From: Arsukibacterium tuosuense
GTDB lineage: Bacteria > Pseudomonadota > Gammaproteobacteria > Enterobacterales > Alteromonadaceae
DNA length: 64,000 nt
Reading direction: 5' to 3'
NCBI RefSeq assembly: GCF_900215315.1
Contig: NZ_OBEB01000002.1
Span: forward strand, 186,001-250,000
Part shown: one piece after another, positions 46,182-54,689 of the stretch
How the letters are laid out: each line of letters opens with the position of its first letter
Position numbering within the stretch: the stretch's first letter is position 1
Position numbers and translations under genes: made by a program
The notes under the pieces: model-generated
What the model was told of the DNA's origin: nothing
What the model saw: only the letters and a program-made list of their open reading frames with translations
Database searches by the model: none

Positions 46182-46538
46182 ATGTCGCCTGTCATGATGA
46201 AAAAAGCCAGCAAGCCTCTCTCGCTGACTTTCATAATTGTTGCAATAGCTGCCTTTCTAGCTGCGCCTGTGCTGGCAGAGCCTGAAGAAGATGATGAACT
46301 TGCCCGGGCTCAGGCGCAAATGAATGCTGAAGTATTGTCTAAGCCGTTTTTGGCTGAGAAACCAGAAGAAGTAGACAAATATATTAAGAGTATGCTCGAG
46401 CAGAATATTAAGCCGGAAGAATACAAAGGCAGATATTGGCGAAAGGGCTACACCTGTCGTGATTTGCTTAGGTATAACTGGACAGAATATAGAAACTGCC
46501 AGTATTACTATCGCTATCATGGCCGATACTATTACTAA
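46182..46538 (+). CDS. Small secreted Tyr-rich protein of unknown function
   Basis: 118 aa from the ATG at 46182, which has a full AGGAGG upstream. A signal peptide (LSLTFIIVAIAAFLAAPVLA) is followed by an acidic start (EPEEDDELARAQAQ), a helical middle and a Tyr/Arg-rich end (RNCQYYYRYHGRYYY) with two cysteines. No family recognised. It is 38 bp before traT in the same direction, so probably co-transcribed and co-localised to the envelope. The region upstream (45926-46181) is AT-rich with no other gene. Confidence 0.65.
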   Translation: MSPVMMKKASKPLSLTFIIVAIAAFLAAPVLAEPEEDDELARAQAQMNAEVLSKPFLAEKPEEVDKYIKSMLEQNIKPEEYKGRYWRKGYTCRDLLRYNWTEYRNCQYYYRYHGRYYY

Positions 46539-46576
46539 TAGAGTTTTCAAAAACCTGATACTAAAGGGAATTTAAT

Positions 46577-47323
46577 ATGTTCAATAAAATAAAAACAAAC
46601 CAGCTAATTGTAGTTGGTCTGCTGATTTTTGGATTGTCGGGGTGTGCTGCTGTGCATACATCGATAAGCAAGCGCGATTTAGATGTGCAAACCAAAGTCA
46701 GTACTTCTATTTTTGTAGCGCCGGTGCCGCAAGAGCGCCGGAAAATTTATCTGGAAGTACGTAGTGCGGTAATGGAATTTGACCGGAATGCTTTCAGAAC
46801 CTCACTTAACCAGCAAATTAGTCAAAGTGGCAATGGTTATACGTTTACCGACGACCCGGATGATGCCCAGTACACCATGAGTGTGTTTGTGCGGCAGCTT
46901 GAGAAAGCGTCCCCGTCTGCGGCTGAGAACGCGTTACAGAGCGGATACTCTGGTGCCGGTATGGGCGCTGCAGCTGCAGTAGCAACTGGTTCAGGTTACC
47001 GCGGAGCTGCTGGTGGAGCTTTAGTCGGTGGTTTAATGGCTACTGCGGCAGATGCTTTTGTTAAAGACGTTACTTATCTATTGGTAGCAGATATTCAAAT
47101 TCAGGAACGCGCCAAGAAAGGTGTGATTGTACGTAAGGATTCAAAGGTTAATGCCAAAATATCTGATGATGGTGCAACCACCACCACTTACTCTGAGGCG
47201 TCGAACCTGAAAGAGTATCGCACTAGGGTAGTGACTACCGCGAACAAAGCCAACCTGGAGCTGGCGGAAGCTCAACCGCTGATGTTTGAAAAAACAGCTT
47301 ACGCTATGTCGTCATTTTTCTAA
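46577..47323 (+). CDS. traT: TraT family outer membrane lipoprotein
   Basis: 248 aa. A lipoprotein signal with a good lipobox (FGLSGCAAVHTSISKRDLDVQTKVS), a Gly/Ala-rich hydrophobic middle (GYSGAGMGAAAAVATGSG...GALVGGLMATAADAFV) and the TraT C-terminal domain. Plasmid TraT confers surface exclusion and complement resistance. Here no conjugation gene is nearby, so it is a chromosomal homologue whose role is unknown. AAGGGA lies 8 nt before the ATG. Confidence 0.88.
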   Translation: MFNKIKTNQLIVVGLLIFGLSGCAAVHTSISKRDLDVQTKVSTSIFVAPVPQERRKIYLEVRSAVMEFDRNAFRTSLNQQISQSGNGYTFTDDPDDAQYTMSVFVRQLEKASPSAAENALQSGYSGAGMGAAAAVATGSGYRGAAGGALVGGLMATAADAFVKDVTYLLVADIQIQERAKKGVIVRKDSKVNAKISDDGATTTTYSEASNLKEYRTRVVTTANKANLELAEAQPLMFEKTAYAMSSFF

Positions 47324-47348
47324 CGACTGATACTGATACGTTGATATT

Positions 47349-47374
47349 AAGCCGGTTTAATCGCCGGCTTTTTT
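47349..47374 (+). terminator. Terminator of traT
   Basis: Stem AAGCCGG (47349-47355)/CCGGCTT (47364-47370), 8-nt loop, followed by a run of T to 47374. Confidence 0.88.
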
Positions 47375-47438
47375 ATGTAATTTTTTTAGACTATGCTCAA
47401 GCTATGCTAATTCAGCATGCAACTTTTAAGGGATTACT

Positions 47439-47681
47439 ATGAATTTTATCGCTTTTTTAATCATCGGTGCACTGGCCGGCTGGATAGCTGGCAATATTAT
47501 GAAAGGCAAAGGTTTTGGCTTGTTAGGTAATATAGTTGTTGGTATTGTTGGTGCCTTTTTAGGCGGTTTTTTATTCACGTTGCTTGGCTTGTCGGCAGGT
47601 GGTTTTATTGGCTCGCTGGTTATGGCAACGGTGGGTGCGGTAGTGCTGATTTATCTGGTTGGTTTAATTAAAAGAAGTTAA
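47439..47681 (+). CDS. GlsB/YeaQ/YmgE family stress membrane protein
   Basis: 80 aa. Three predicted helices with Gly-rich packing motifs (IGALAGWIAGNIMKGKGFGLLGNIVVGIVGAFLGG), the signature of the transglycosylase-associated (GlsB/YeaQ/YmgE) family. Members are induced by general stress; molecular role unknown. AAGGGA 5 nt before the ATG. Confidence 0.9.
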   Translation: MNFIAFLIIGALAGWIAGNIMKGKGFGLLGNIVVGIVGAFLGGFLFTLLGLSAGGFIGSLVMATVGAVVLIYLVGLIKRS

Positions 47682-47723
47682 CCACTTTCCCCAAAAGCTT
47701 GCTAACTGTCAGCGGATGTCAGA

Positions 47724-47837
47724 GTAGCGCGCGTTAGAACCCCGAACTGGGCGCCACAGAGTGTCTGAGCCCTGCCGCAGGCGAGAGGGCGAGTTGCTGT
47801 GGCGAGCCAGAGCGGGAGTTGTAACGATAAGCGCTAC
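47724..47837. repeat. Nested-stem intergenic repeat element
   Basis: Nested inverted repeats: GTAGCGC (47724-47730)/GCGCTAC (47831-47837); CGTTA (47732-47736)/TAACG (47822-47826); CGCCACAG (47752-47759)/CTGTGGCG (47797-47804); GCCCT (47769-47773)/AGGGC (47786-47790). The arrangement resembles the elements at 48211 and 52873. The string GCGAGCCAGAGCGGGAGTTG looks, from memory, like a widespread Alteromonadales intergenic repeat. Confidence 0.65.
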
Positions 47838-47846
47838 GGGCCAAAT

Positions 47847-48089
47847 TCAGAATAAATCCAGTGATTCACCTTGCTCTGGCAAGTCCTGCTCTTTTTTCGC
47901 TTTGGCATTTAGCCTTGCGCGGCGTTGCACCAGTAGTTTCAAAATATGGCTGCGCTCTGCCGCGGGTTTCTGGTGCCAGTTAAAGCGCTCGTCACGCGAG
48001 CGCAAACAACCCAGGCAATAACCCCGGTTGTTACTCTGACAAACCCCAATGCAGGGGTTAGGTATGTCGAATAGCTCTAACTGATCCAC
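47847..48089 (-). CDS. DUF1289 family protein
   Basis: 80 aa, GTG start at 48089. Contains the DUF1289 signature NPCIGVCQSNNRGYCLGCLRSRDERFNW with four cysteines that probably bind a metal or iron-sulfur cluster, then a basic helix. E. coli YdhL is a relative; function unknown. Confidence 0.88.
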   Translation of the reverse strand: MDQLELFDIPNPCIGVCQSNNRGYCLGCLRSRDERFNWHQKPAAERSHILKLLVQRRARLNAKAKKEQDLPEQGESLDLF

Positions 48090-48465
48090 AAGGCTACCGC
48101 CCAGGCTGATGAATAAACTAAGTGTACGTTGTGGTAGGCTGAAGGTGCAACCTGACGAAGAAGATGAACCTTATTGCGTAAACTGCCTGTACTTAGCCTA
48201 ACAATCGAACCGGCTTACACACGCCAACACGCCGTAAATACCTCCCTGTAGGCTCGATTCGGCCATCCTGGCCTGCAACGGTTGGCTTAGCGTAAGCCGA
48301 TTCTCCTTTGGTCTTATTACAGTTAGCTTGATTATTTTTCAGCAGATCACAAAAATTGGTTGACTTCAGACTGATAGACGGCTATTTGTAGTAGGCAATT
48401 GCTCTGTAAAACAGAGCTAAAATATAAAAACGAATTCAACCAAGTAAATAAGTAAGAATTAAATT
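48090..48465. other. Gene-free region upstream of the ilv leader
   Basis: About 375 bp. It contains the structured repeat at 48211-48299 and the promoter region of the ilv operon. A T-rich -35/-10 pair probably lies between 48300 and 48440 but was not confidently placed. No gene is seen. Confidence 0.4.
48211..48299. repeat. Structured repeat element with the ACGCCGTAAATA box
   Basis: Outer stem CGGCTTAC (48211-48218)/GTAAGCCG (48292-48299), second stem GCCAAC (48223-48228)/GTTGGC (48281-48286), inner hairpin GGCC-ATCCT-GGCC (48261-48273). Unpaired boxes ACGCCGTAAATA (48229-48240), TCCCTGTAGGCTC and TTAGC are shared with the element at 52873-52963, while all three stems differ in sequence but still pair. 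Confidence 0.8.
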
Positions 48466-48552
48466 ATGCGTTTAGCTGCTGTTCTGAACATTATTGTCCT
48501 CGTGGTCGTGGTGATTATTAATCTCCGCGGGGGCGGTGTTTTGGAAAAATAA
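48466..48552 (+). CDS. ilvL: ilv operon leader peptide
   Basis: 28-aa peptide, MRLAAVLNIIVLVVVVIINL then RGGGVLEK. Fourteen of the first 20 residues are Leu, Val or Ile, the amino acids made by the operon. It lies just ahead of a terminator hairpin and ilvG. Stalling on these codons when charged branched-chain tRNAs are scarce would favour an antiterminator and transcription of ilvGMD. Confidence 0.93.
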   Translation: MRLAAVLNIIVLVVVVIINLRGGGVLEK

Positions 48553-48573
48553 AGTAGCTTAAGGCGAAATCCA

Positions 48574-48609
48574 ACAAAACCCCCGCTCCGCAAGGACCGG
48601 GGGTTTTGT
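48574..48609 (+). terminator. ilv attenuator
   Basis: 12-bp stem ACAAAACCCCCG (48574-48585)/CGGGGGTTTTGT (48598-48609), 12-nt loop. The leader segment GCGGGGGCGGTGTTTTGG (about 48526-48543) can pair with the left arm (CAAAACCCCCGC) as an antiterminator. The U-tract after the stem is short (CGTTT). Confidence 0.88.
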
Positions 48610-48653
48610 CGTTTCAGGGCGTGTGAAAATTAAATAGCAGCAAGAGGTTTAGG

Positions 48654-50303
48654 ATGAATGGCGCAGAGTTGGTATTAAAGGTGTTGCAGCAGCATGGGGT
48701 GGATACCATTTTTGGTTATCCCGGCGGCGCTATTATGCCCATTTACGATGCGATTTACGCCAGCCCGGTCAAACATTACCTTTGCCGGCATGAACAGGGC
48801 GGCGCGTTTTCGGCGATAGGTTATGCCCGCAGCTCCGGCAAGGTGGGGGTGTGCCTGGCAACATCCGGCCCGGGAGCCACTAATTTAATTACCTCGCTGG
48901 CCGATGCTATGCTGGATTCTGTGCCGCTGGTAGCCATTACCGGCCAGGTGTCGCAGGCGGTGATGGGCACCGATGCCTTTCAGGAAATTGATGTACTGGG
49001 TTTAAGTTTAAGTGTTACCAAACACAGCTTTATGGTGCGCAGCGCCGACGAGCTGGCCGCCACGTTAAACGAAGCTTTTGCTATCGCCCGCTCTGGCCGG
49101 CCCGGCCCGGTGCTGGTAGACATCCCGAAAGATGTGCAACTGGCCGCCGCTGCAGAACCTGACAATGCTGCCACGCCGCAAAGCCGCGCGCTTAATACCT
49201 CATTGGCGCAAAGCGCTCAGGCCCGCCAGTTAATTGCTAAGGCTAACAAGCCAATGGCCTATATCGGCGGTGGGGTGCATATGGCCGGCGCCATGCCACA
49301 GCTGCAGGATTTTTTAGCCCAGTGCCTGATGCCCTCTGTTACCACCTTAAAAGGCATGGGTTCGGTGGCGAAAGACAACCCTTATTACTTAGGTATGCTG
49401 GGTATGCACGGTACTCAGGCTGCCAATATCGCGGTGCAGCAGTGCGATTTATTAATTTGTTTAGGCGCCCGCTTTGATGACCGGGTAACCGGCAATCTGA
49501 AAAAGTTTGCGCCTAACGCTAAGGTGATTCATGTCGATATCGACCCGGCAGAAATCAACAAAGTGCGTTTTGCCGAGGTATCGTTTTTAGGGGATATGCG
49601 GCAAATTCTGCCGGCCATCGCCAGCAGCACCGACTGCAGTGACTGGTTGGCCCACTGCAGCAACTTAAAGCAGCAACACGGCTGGCGATATGACCATCCG
49701 GGCGAGCGCATTTACGCGCCGCTGATGTTAAAGCAGTTAAGCGAGCGGATGCCGGATAACAGCGTAGTGTGCTGCGACGTGGGCCAGCACCAGATGTGGG
49801 TGGCGCAGCATATGCGGTTCAGCCACCCGCGCAACCATTTATCCAGTGGTGGCCTGGGCACCATGGGCTTTGGTTTGCCGGCAGCGATTGGCGCCAAGTT
49901 GGCTCGGCCGCAGGACACGGTCATCGCCGTCTCAGGCGATGGCTCTTTTATGATGAACGTGCAGGAGCTGGGCACCATTAAGCGTTTTCGGCTGCCGGTA
50001 AAAATCGTCATTATCGACAACCAGCGGCTGGGCATGGTGAAACAGTGGCAGCAGCTGTTTTTTAACGAACGCTACAGTGAAACCGATTTATCAGATAACC
50101 CGGATTTTGTCGCGTTGGCAGCGGCCTTTGCCATCCCCGGCCACAGTATTACCCGTAAAGACGAAGTAGAAAGTGCACTGGAGGCCATGTTTACCTGGCC
50201 TGGCCCGTATTTACTGCATGTCAGAATTGATGAAAAAGATAACGTCTGGCCATTAGTACCGCCGGGTGCCGCTAATGAAGATATGATCATGGAGACTAAC
50301 TGA
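48654..50303 (+). CDS. ilvG: Acetolactate synthase II large subunit
   Basis: 549 aa (E. coli IlvG 548), full length and intact. ThDP-dependent: N-terminal [14 protein letters not shown] and the catalytic Glu in [13 protein letters not shown] domain in the middle, C-terminal ThDP-Mg motif [16 protein letters not shown]...[10 protein letters not shown]. Catalyses the first common step of Ile/Val synthesis. GAGG precedes the ATG; the stop overlaps ilvM (TGATG). Confidence 0.97.
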   Translation: MNGAELVLKVLQQHGVDTIFGYPGGAIMPIYDAIYASPVKHYLCRHEQGGAFSAIGYARSSGKVGVCLATSGPGATNLITSLADAMLDSVPLVAITGQVSQAVMGTDAFQEIDVLGLSLSVTKHSFMVRSADELAATLNEAFAIARSGRPGPVLVDIPKDVQLAAAAEPDNAATPQSRALNTSLAQSAQARQLIAKANKPMAYIGGGVHMAGAMPQLQDFLAQCLMPSVTTLKGMGSVAKDNPYYLGMLGMHGTQAANIAVQQCDLLICLGARFDDRVTGNLKKFAPNAKVIHVDIDPAEINKVRFAEVSFLGDMRQILPAIASSTDCSDWLAHCSNLKQQHGWRYDHPGERIYAPLMLKQLSERMPDNSVVCCDVGQHQMWVAQHMRFSHPRNHLSSGGLGTMGFGLPAAIGAKLARPQDTVIAVSGDGSFMMNVQELGTIKRFRLPVKIVIIDNQRLGMVKQWQQLFFNERYSETDLSDNPDFVALAAAFAIPGHSITRKDEVESALEAMFTWPGPYLLHVRIDEKDNVWPLVPPGAANEDMIMETN

Positions 50304-50557
50304 TGAACCATACCCTGAATATCACTGCCAATAATGAAGCCAGCGTAGTTGAACGTTTATTGCAGGTAACCCGCTATCGTGGCTATCAGCTGGCCGGGCT
50401 GGAGCTTACCCCTATGGCAGAGAAAGCGGGACTGTCGATCACCTTAACGGTCAGCAGTGACAAACCGATCCATTTACTGACCAGTCAGTTGCATAAATTA
50501 TATGACGTACGCGACTTACAGCTGGCCAGTGCTGATATTGCCGCGCTGCGCGCTTAA
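50303..50557 (+). CDS. ilvM: Acetolactate synthase II small subunit
   Basis: 84 aa, one ACT domain (VVERLLQVTRYRGYQLAGLELTPM). Regulatory subunit of the IlvG enzyme. Isozyme II of enterobacteria is valine-resistant; whether that holds here is not visible. Coupled to ilvG by a 1-bp overlap. Confidence 0.92.
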   Translation: MNHTLNITANNEASVVERLLQVTRYRGYQLAGLELTPMAEKAGLSITLTVSSDKPIHLLTSQLHKLYDVRDLQLASADIAALRA

Positions 50558-50640
50558 GTATTACCATTTAGTATCGCTTGTTAGCTATGCTGATTAACTA
50601 TTTAGATTGAAAACCTATTTTTGAATAACGGAGTTCCACA

Positions 50641-52491
50641 ATGCCAAAGTTAAGATCCGCCACTGTTACCGAAGGCCGCAATATGGCAGGCGCCCGCGCC
50701 CTGTGGCGAGCCACCGGGGTTAAAGATACCGATTTTGGCAAACCCATTATTGCAGTCGTAAACTCGTTTTGTGAGTTTGTGCCAGGCCATGTTCATTTAC
50801 GTGATTTGGGCAAGCTGGTAGCAAAAAGCATTGACGAAGCCGGCGGTATCGCCAAAGAATTCAACACCATTGCGGTAGATGACGGTATCGCCATGGGCCA
50901 TGGCGGTATGTTGTACAGCCTGCCCTCGCGTGAGCTGATTGCCGACTCGGTGGAGTATATGGTCAACGCGCATTGTGCTGATGCGATGGTCTGTATTTCT
51001 AACTGCGACAAAATTACTCCGGGCATGTTAATGGCAGCGATGCGCTTAAATGTGCCAGCGATCTTTATTTCCGGCGGGCCAATGGAAGCGGGTAAAACCA
51101 AACTGTCGGATCAGATTATCAAGCTGGATTTAGTCGATGCCATGGTGTCCGCAGCCGATCCGAAAGTCAGCGACAGCGACAGTGAACAAATTGAGCGCAG
51201 CGCCTGCCCGACTTGCGGCAGTTGCTCCGGCATGTTTACCGCCAACTCAATGAACTGTTTAGTGGAGGCATTAGGCTTAGGTCAGCCCGGCAATGGTTCT
51301 TTGCTGGCGACCCACGCTGATCGCAAAGAGTTATTTGTGCAGGCTGGTTTCAGAATTATGGATCTGTGCAACCGCTGGTATAAAAATGATGATGCCAGCG
51401 CCTTGCCGCGCAGTATCGGCAATAAAACCGCCTTTGAAAACGCCATGATGCTGGATATTGCGATGGGCGGCTCCACCAATACGGTACTGCATTTACTGGC
51501 TGCGGCCATTGAAGCTGAAGTCGACTTTACCATGGCCGATATTGACCGCTTATCACGCATTGTGCCGCATTTATGCAAAGTGGCGCCATCTACCCAAAAG
51601 TATCATATGGAAGATGTCCATCGCGCCGGTGGCGTTATCGGTATTCTGGCTGAGCTTAACCGCGCGGGTTTGTTAAACCCCGATACCCCGCATGTTGCCG
51701 GTAGTTCACTGGGTGCGGTTTTAGAAAAATGGGATTTGAAAGCCAACCCCTCCGCTGAGGTGCAACAATTTTATGCGGCCGGCCCGGCGGGTATTCGCAC
51801 TACCCAGGCGTTTTCACAAGACTGCCGTTACCCGTCGGTAGATGATGACCGGGTGGAAGGCTGTATTCGCAGTAAAGAACATGCGTATTCGCAAGACGGC
51901 GGCTTAGCCGTGCTGTTTGGTAACCTGGCGCCGCAGGGCTGTATTGTTAAAACCGCCGGGGTAGAGCCGGAAAATCTGGTATTTACCGGCCGCGCCCGGG
52001 TGTTTGAAAGTCAGGATGAAGCAGTAGAGGCCATATTAAAAGGCAAGGTAGTAGCTGGCGATGCGGTGATTATTCGCTATGAAGGCCCGAAAGGTGGCCC
52101 GGGTATGCAGGAAATGCTGTACCCGACCAGTTATTTAAAATCAATGGGCTTAGGTAAAGCCTGTGCCTTGATCACAGATGGCCGCTTTTCCGGCGGCACT
52201 TCGGGCTTGTCGATAGGCCATGTGTCACCGGAAGCCGCCAGTGGTGGTGCTATTGCGCTGGTGCAGGAAGGCGACAAAATAGAAATTGATATTCCGCAGC
52301 GCAAAATCGGCATTGCCATCAGTGATGAAGAGCTGGCCAAGCGCCATGCAGAGATGGATGCGAAAGGTAAGCAGGGCTGGAAGCCAGAGAACCGGCAGCG
52401 GGTGGTCAGTTCTGCGTTAAAAGCCTATGCGCTGCTGGCCAGTAGTGCTGATAAAGGTGCAGTGCGGGATTTGTCGAAACTTGAAGAGTAA
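50641..52491 (+). CDS. ilvD: Dihydroxy-acid dehydratase
   Basis: 616 aa (E. coli 616). Iron-sulfur dehydratase converting dihydroxy-acids to 2-keto acids. Cluster Cys motifs: [24 protein letters not shown] and [17 protein letters not shown]-terminal [25 protein letters not shown] lies 7 nt before the ATG. ilvE, which usually lies between ilvM and ilvD in enterobacteria, is absent here. Confidence 0.97.
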   Translation: MPKLRSATVTEGRNMAGARALWRATGVKDTDFGKPIIAVVNSFCEFVPGHVHLRDLGKLVAKSIDEAGGIAKEFNTIAVDDGIAMGHGGMLYSLPSRELIADSVEYMVNAHCADAMVCISNCDKITPGMLMAAMRLNVPAIFISGGPMEAGKTKLSDQIIKLDLVDAMVSAADPKVSDSDSEQIERSACPTCGSCSGMFTANSMNCLVEALGLGQPGNGSLLATHADRKELFVQAGFRIMDLCNRWYKNDDASALPRSIGNKTAFENAMMLDIAMGGSTNTVLHLLAAAIEAEVDFTMADIDRLSRIVPHLCKVAPSTQKYHMEDVHRAGGVIGILAELNRAGLLNPDTPHVAGSSLGAVLEKWDLKANPSAEVQQFYAAGPAGIRTTQAFSQDCRYPSVDDDRVEGCIRSKEHAYSQDGGLAVLFGNLAPQGCIVKTAGVEPENLVFTGRARVFESQDEAVEAILKGKVVAGDAVIIRYEGPKGGPGMQEMLYPTSYLKSMGLGKACALITDGRFSGGTSGLSIGHVSPEAASGGAIALVQEGDKIEIDIPQRKIGIAISDEELAKRHAEMDAKGKQGWKPENRQRVVSSALKAYALLASSADKGAVRDLSKLEE

Positions 52492-52492
52492 C

Positions 52493-53001
52493 AGCAAGAC
52501 GTGAGACGAAGGGACAAGGTGTACTTTCGTAGCAGCGGCAGGGATGCCGCGGAGGCTGAAAGGGCACAGGGATGTGATCCTTGAAGGCGGCGAAGAAAGT
52601 ATTTCCTTGTCTCTGAGTTTAAACCCGATTTGCAGGCTGCGACAGGTAACAACACGCGGAGACGCCCCGCTTAGCTGTTACCTGTCTGCGCTTGAAACTT
52701 AAGCTTGCCGGATGGCAATAGCAGCAAGACTTGAGACGAAGGGGCAAGGTGTACTTTCGTAGCAGCGGCAGGGATGTCGCGGAGGCTGAAAGGGCACAGG
52801 GATGTGATCCTTGAAGGCGGCGAAGAAAGTATTTCCTTGTCGCTGAGTTTAAATCTGAGTTGAAGGCTACAACAGGTAACAACACGCGGGGACGCCGTAA
52901 ATATATCCCTATAGGCTCCTCTCCAGCATCCCTGCTGGAGACGCCCCGCTTAGCGGTTACCTGTCTGCGCTTGATACTTAAGTGTGTCGGCTGGCACAAG
53001 C
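52493..53001 (+). repeat. Tandem duplication of a structured repeat between ilvD and ilvA
   Basis: Unit 1 (52493-52722, 230 bp) begins 2 bp after the ilvD stop; unit 2 (52723-53001, 279 bp) repeats it with few changes. Each holds the 47-bp dispersed core (52549-52595; 52779-52825) and a hairpin closed by CAGGTAAC/GTTACCTG (52643-52684; 52873-52963). The 49-bp length difference lies inside that hairpin: unit 2 has the ACGCCGTAAATA box and an inner CTCCAGC/GCTGGAG hairpin flanked by two GACGCC copies (52891-52896, 52940-52945), where unit 1 has a single GACGCC. No gene lies in these 536 bp. Confidence 0.9.
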
Positions 53002-53028
53002 AATGCAACTAAAGGCAGTGGAGCAACA

Positions 53029-54597
53029 ATGAACAACCTGGCAACAGTCCAACCAGAGCAGACAGATAGCGATGTGATGCAGCAGTATCTGCGGGAAATT
53101 CTGCTGTCGCCGGTATATCAGGCCGCGGTAGAAACGCCTTTGGACGCTATGCCAAAATTAAGCCAACGGCTGGGGCACCATGTGCTGCTAAAGCGAGAAG
53201 ACAAGCAGCCGGTGTACTCGTTTAAATTACGTGGTGCTTTTCATAAACTGCATAAAGTAAAACTGCATAGCCCAGATGCCAGCGTAGTGTGCGCCTCAGC
53301 CGGCAATCATGCCCAGGGCGTGGCGTTATCGGCCAGTAAGCTGCAGCTGAAAGCTACCATTGTTATGCCCATCACTACGCCGGAAATAAAAATTGCCGCC
53401 GTAAGGGCGTTGGGTGGCAATGTGGTATTGCACGGCACCGCCTTTGATGAGGCCAATAGCTATGCCATTAAACTGGCTAACACCGAAGGCGCTATTTATA
53501 TCCCTCCGTTTGATGATAGCGATGTTATCGCCGGCCAGGGCACTATCGCCAAAGAACTGCTGAGCCAGCATAACCAGTTAAACGCGGTGTTTATCCCGGT
53601 CGGTGGTGGCGGCATTCTGGCGGGTATGGCTGTGTATATTAAAGCTATTCAGCCTAATGTAAGGGTAATAGGGGTAGAGCCGGAAGATGCCGCCTGCTTA
53701 AAAGCGGCAATGAGTGCTGGTGCGCCGGTAACTTTGGAGCGGGTTGGCTTATTTGCCGATGGCGTGGCGGTAAAACGCATTGGCACTGAGAATTTTAACC
53801 TGGCCAAACGCTTTTGCGATGAAGTCGTCACCGTTAGCAGTGACGAAATTTGCGCGGCAATAAAGGATATTTTTGATGATTTGCGGGCAGTAGCAGAGCC
53901 AGCAGGCGCCCTGGCGCTGGCCGGTTTAAAAAAATACAGTCAGCAGCTGCAAAACAGCACCTTAAGCAAACCGCAGCAGTTTGCGGCCGTGCTTAGCGGC
54001 GCTAACTTAAATTTTGATACGCTGCGTTATGTGTCAGAGCGCTGTGAGCTGGGCGAGAAAAAAGAAGCAGTGTTTGCCGTAACCATCCCGGAAGAAAAAG
54101 GCAGTTTCCGTCGTTTTTGCCAGACCCTGGGTGGCCGGGCGATTACTGAATTTAATTATCGCTATGCTAGCGATAACAAAGCCCATATTTTTGTCGGTAT
54201 TAAGCTGCGTCATGGCCAGCAGGAACTTGACACGGTAACCAAGTTGCTGAGCGAGGCCGGTTACGATTATCAGGACTTGTCTGATGACGAGCTGGCCAAA
54301 CTGCATGTCCGGCATATGGTTGGTGGCATGCCACCGCGCCAGTTAACCGAGCAGGTGTACCAGTTTAACTTTCCGGAATACCCGGGTGCATTAATGAATT
54401 TCCTGAATACCCTCGGCGAACACTGGAACATCACCTTATTTCATTACCGTAATCACGGCGCTGCCACCGGCGATGTGCTGGCCGGCTTTGAAGTGGCCAA
54501 TCACAGCGATATCGCGGGCCACTTAGACAAACTGGGATATCAGTACCAGCAAGTCAGCAATAACCGCAGTTATCAGACGTTTTTAACCGCGAGCTAA
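53029..54597 (+). CDS. ilvA: Threonine ammonia-lyase, biosynthetic
   Basis: 522 aa (E. coli 514). PLP-dependent: KREDKQPVYSFKLRGAF (PLP Lys in SFKLRGA), the Gly-rich phosphate loop VGGGGILAG, then two C-terminal ACT-like regulatory domains (from about 345: ERCELGEKKEAVFAVTIPE). The presence of both regulatory domains indicates the isoleucine-inhibited biosynthetic enzyme. GGAG lies 6 nt before the ATG at 53029; the 15-codon open extension upstream is not used. Separated from ilvD by the tandem duplication but followed by its own terminator. Confidence 0.96.
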   Translation: MNNLATVQPEQTDSDVMQQYLREILLSPVYQAAVETPLDAMPKLSQRLGHHVLLKREDKQPVYSFKLRGAFHKLHKVKLHSPDASVVCASAGNHAQGVALSASKLQLKATIVMPITTPEIKIAAVRALGGNVVLHGTAFDEANSYAIKLANTEGAIYIPPFDDSDVIAGQGTIAKELLSQHNQLNAVFIPVGGGGILAGMAVYIKAIQPNVRVIGVEPEDAACLKAAMSAGAPVTLERVGLFADGVAVKRIGTENFNLAKRFCDEVVTVSSDEICAAIKDIFDDLRAVAEPAGALALAGLKKYSQQLQNSTLSKPQQFAAVLSGANLNFDTLRYVSERCELGEKKEAVFAVTIPEEKGSFRRFCQTLGGRAITEFNYRYASDNKAHIFVGIKLRHGQQELDTVTKLLSEAGYDYQDLSDDELAKLHVRHMVGGMPPRQLTEQVYQFNFPEYPGALMNFLNTLGEHWNITLFHYRNHGAATGDVLAGFEVANHSDIAGHLDKLGYQYQQVSNNRSYQTFLTAS

Positions 54598-54603
54598 CAG
54601 GCG

Positions 54604-54661
54604 AAGGCTCCTACCAAAGAAAAGGGCGTAATTCAAAATATTACGCCCTTGTTGTTTTGGT
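54604..54661 (+). repeat. 58-bp direct repeat with terminator hairpin, left copy
   Basis: Contains the stem AAGGGCGTAAT (54622-54632)/ATTACGCCCTT (54640-54650), followed by GTTGTTTT, which terminates ilvA. It is repeated at 55442-55499 with six mismatches. Read on the minus strand it still encodes KTTRA and a stop, the same end as the gene at 55479-55982. Confidence 0.88.
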
Positions 54662-54689
54662 TAACCAGCTTTTATATCTGAAATTAACC

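Noticed and set aside
47761-48021. 86-codon plus-strand frame
   Set aside because: Lies over the nested-stem repeat and opposite DUF1289; Cys/Arg/Ser-rich shadow.
52425-53008. Two minus-strand frames of 76 and 129 codons with the shared string LRRLQGSHPCALSAS
   Set aside because: They translate the tandem structured repeat, have no ribosome site and repeat only because the DNA repeats.
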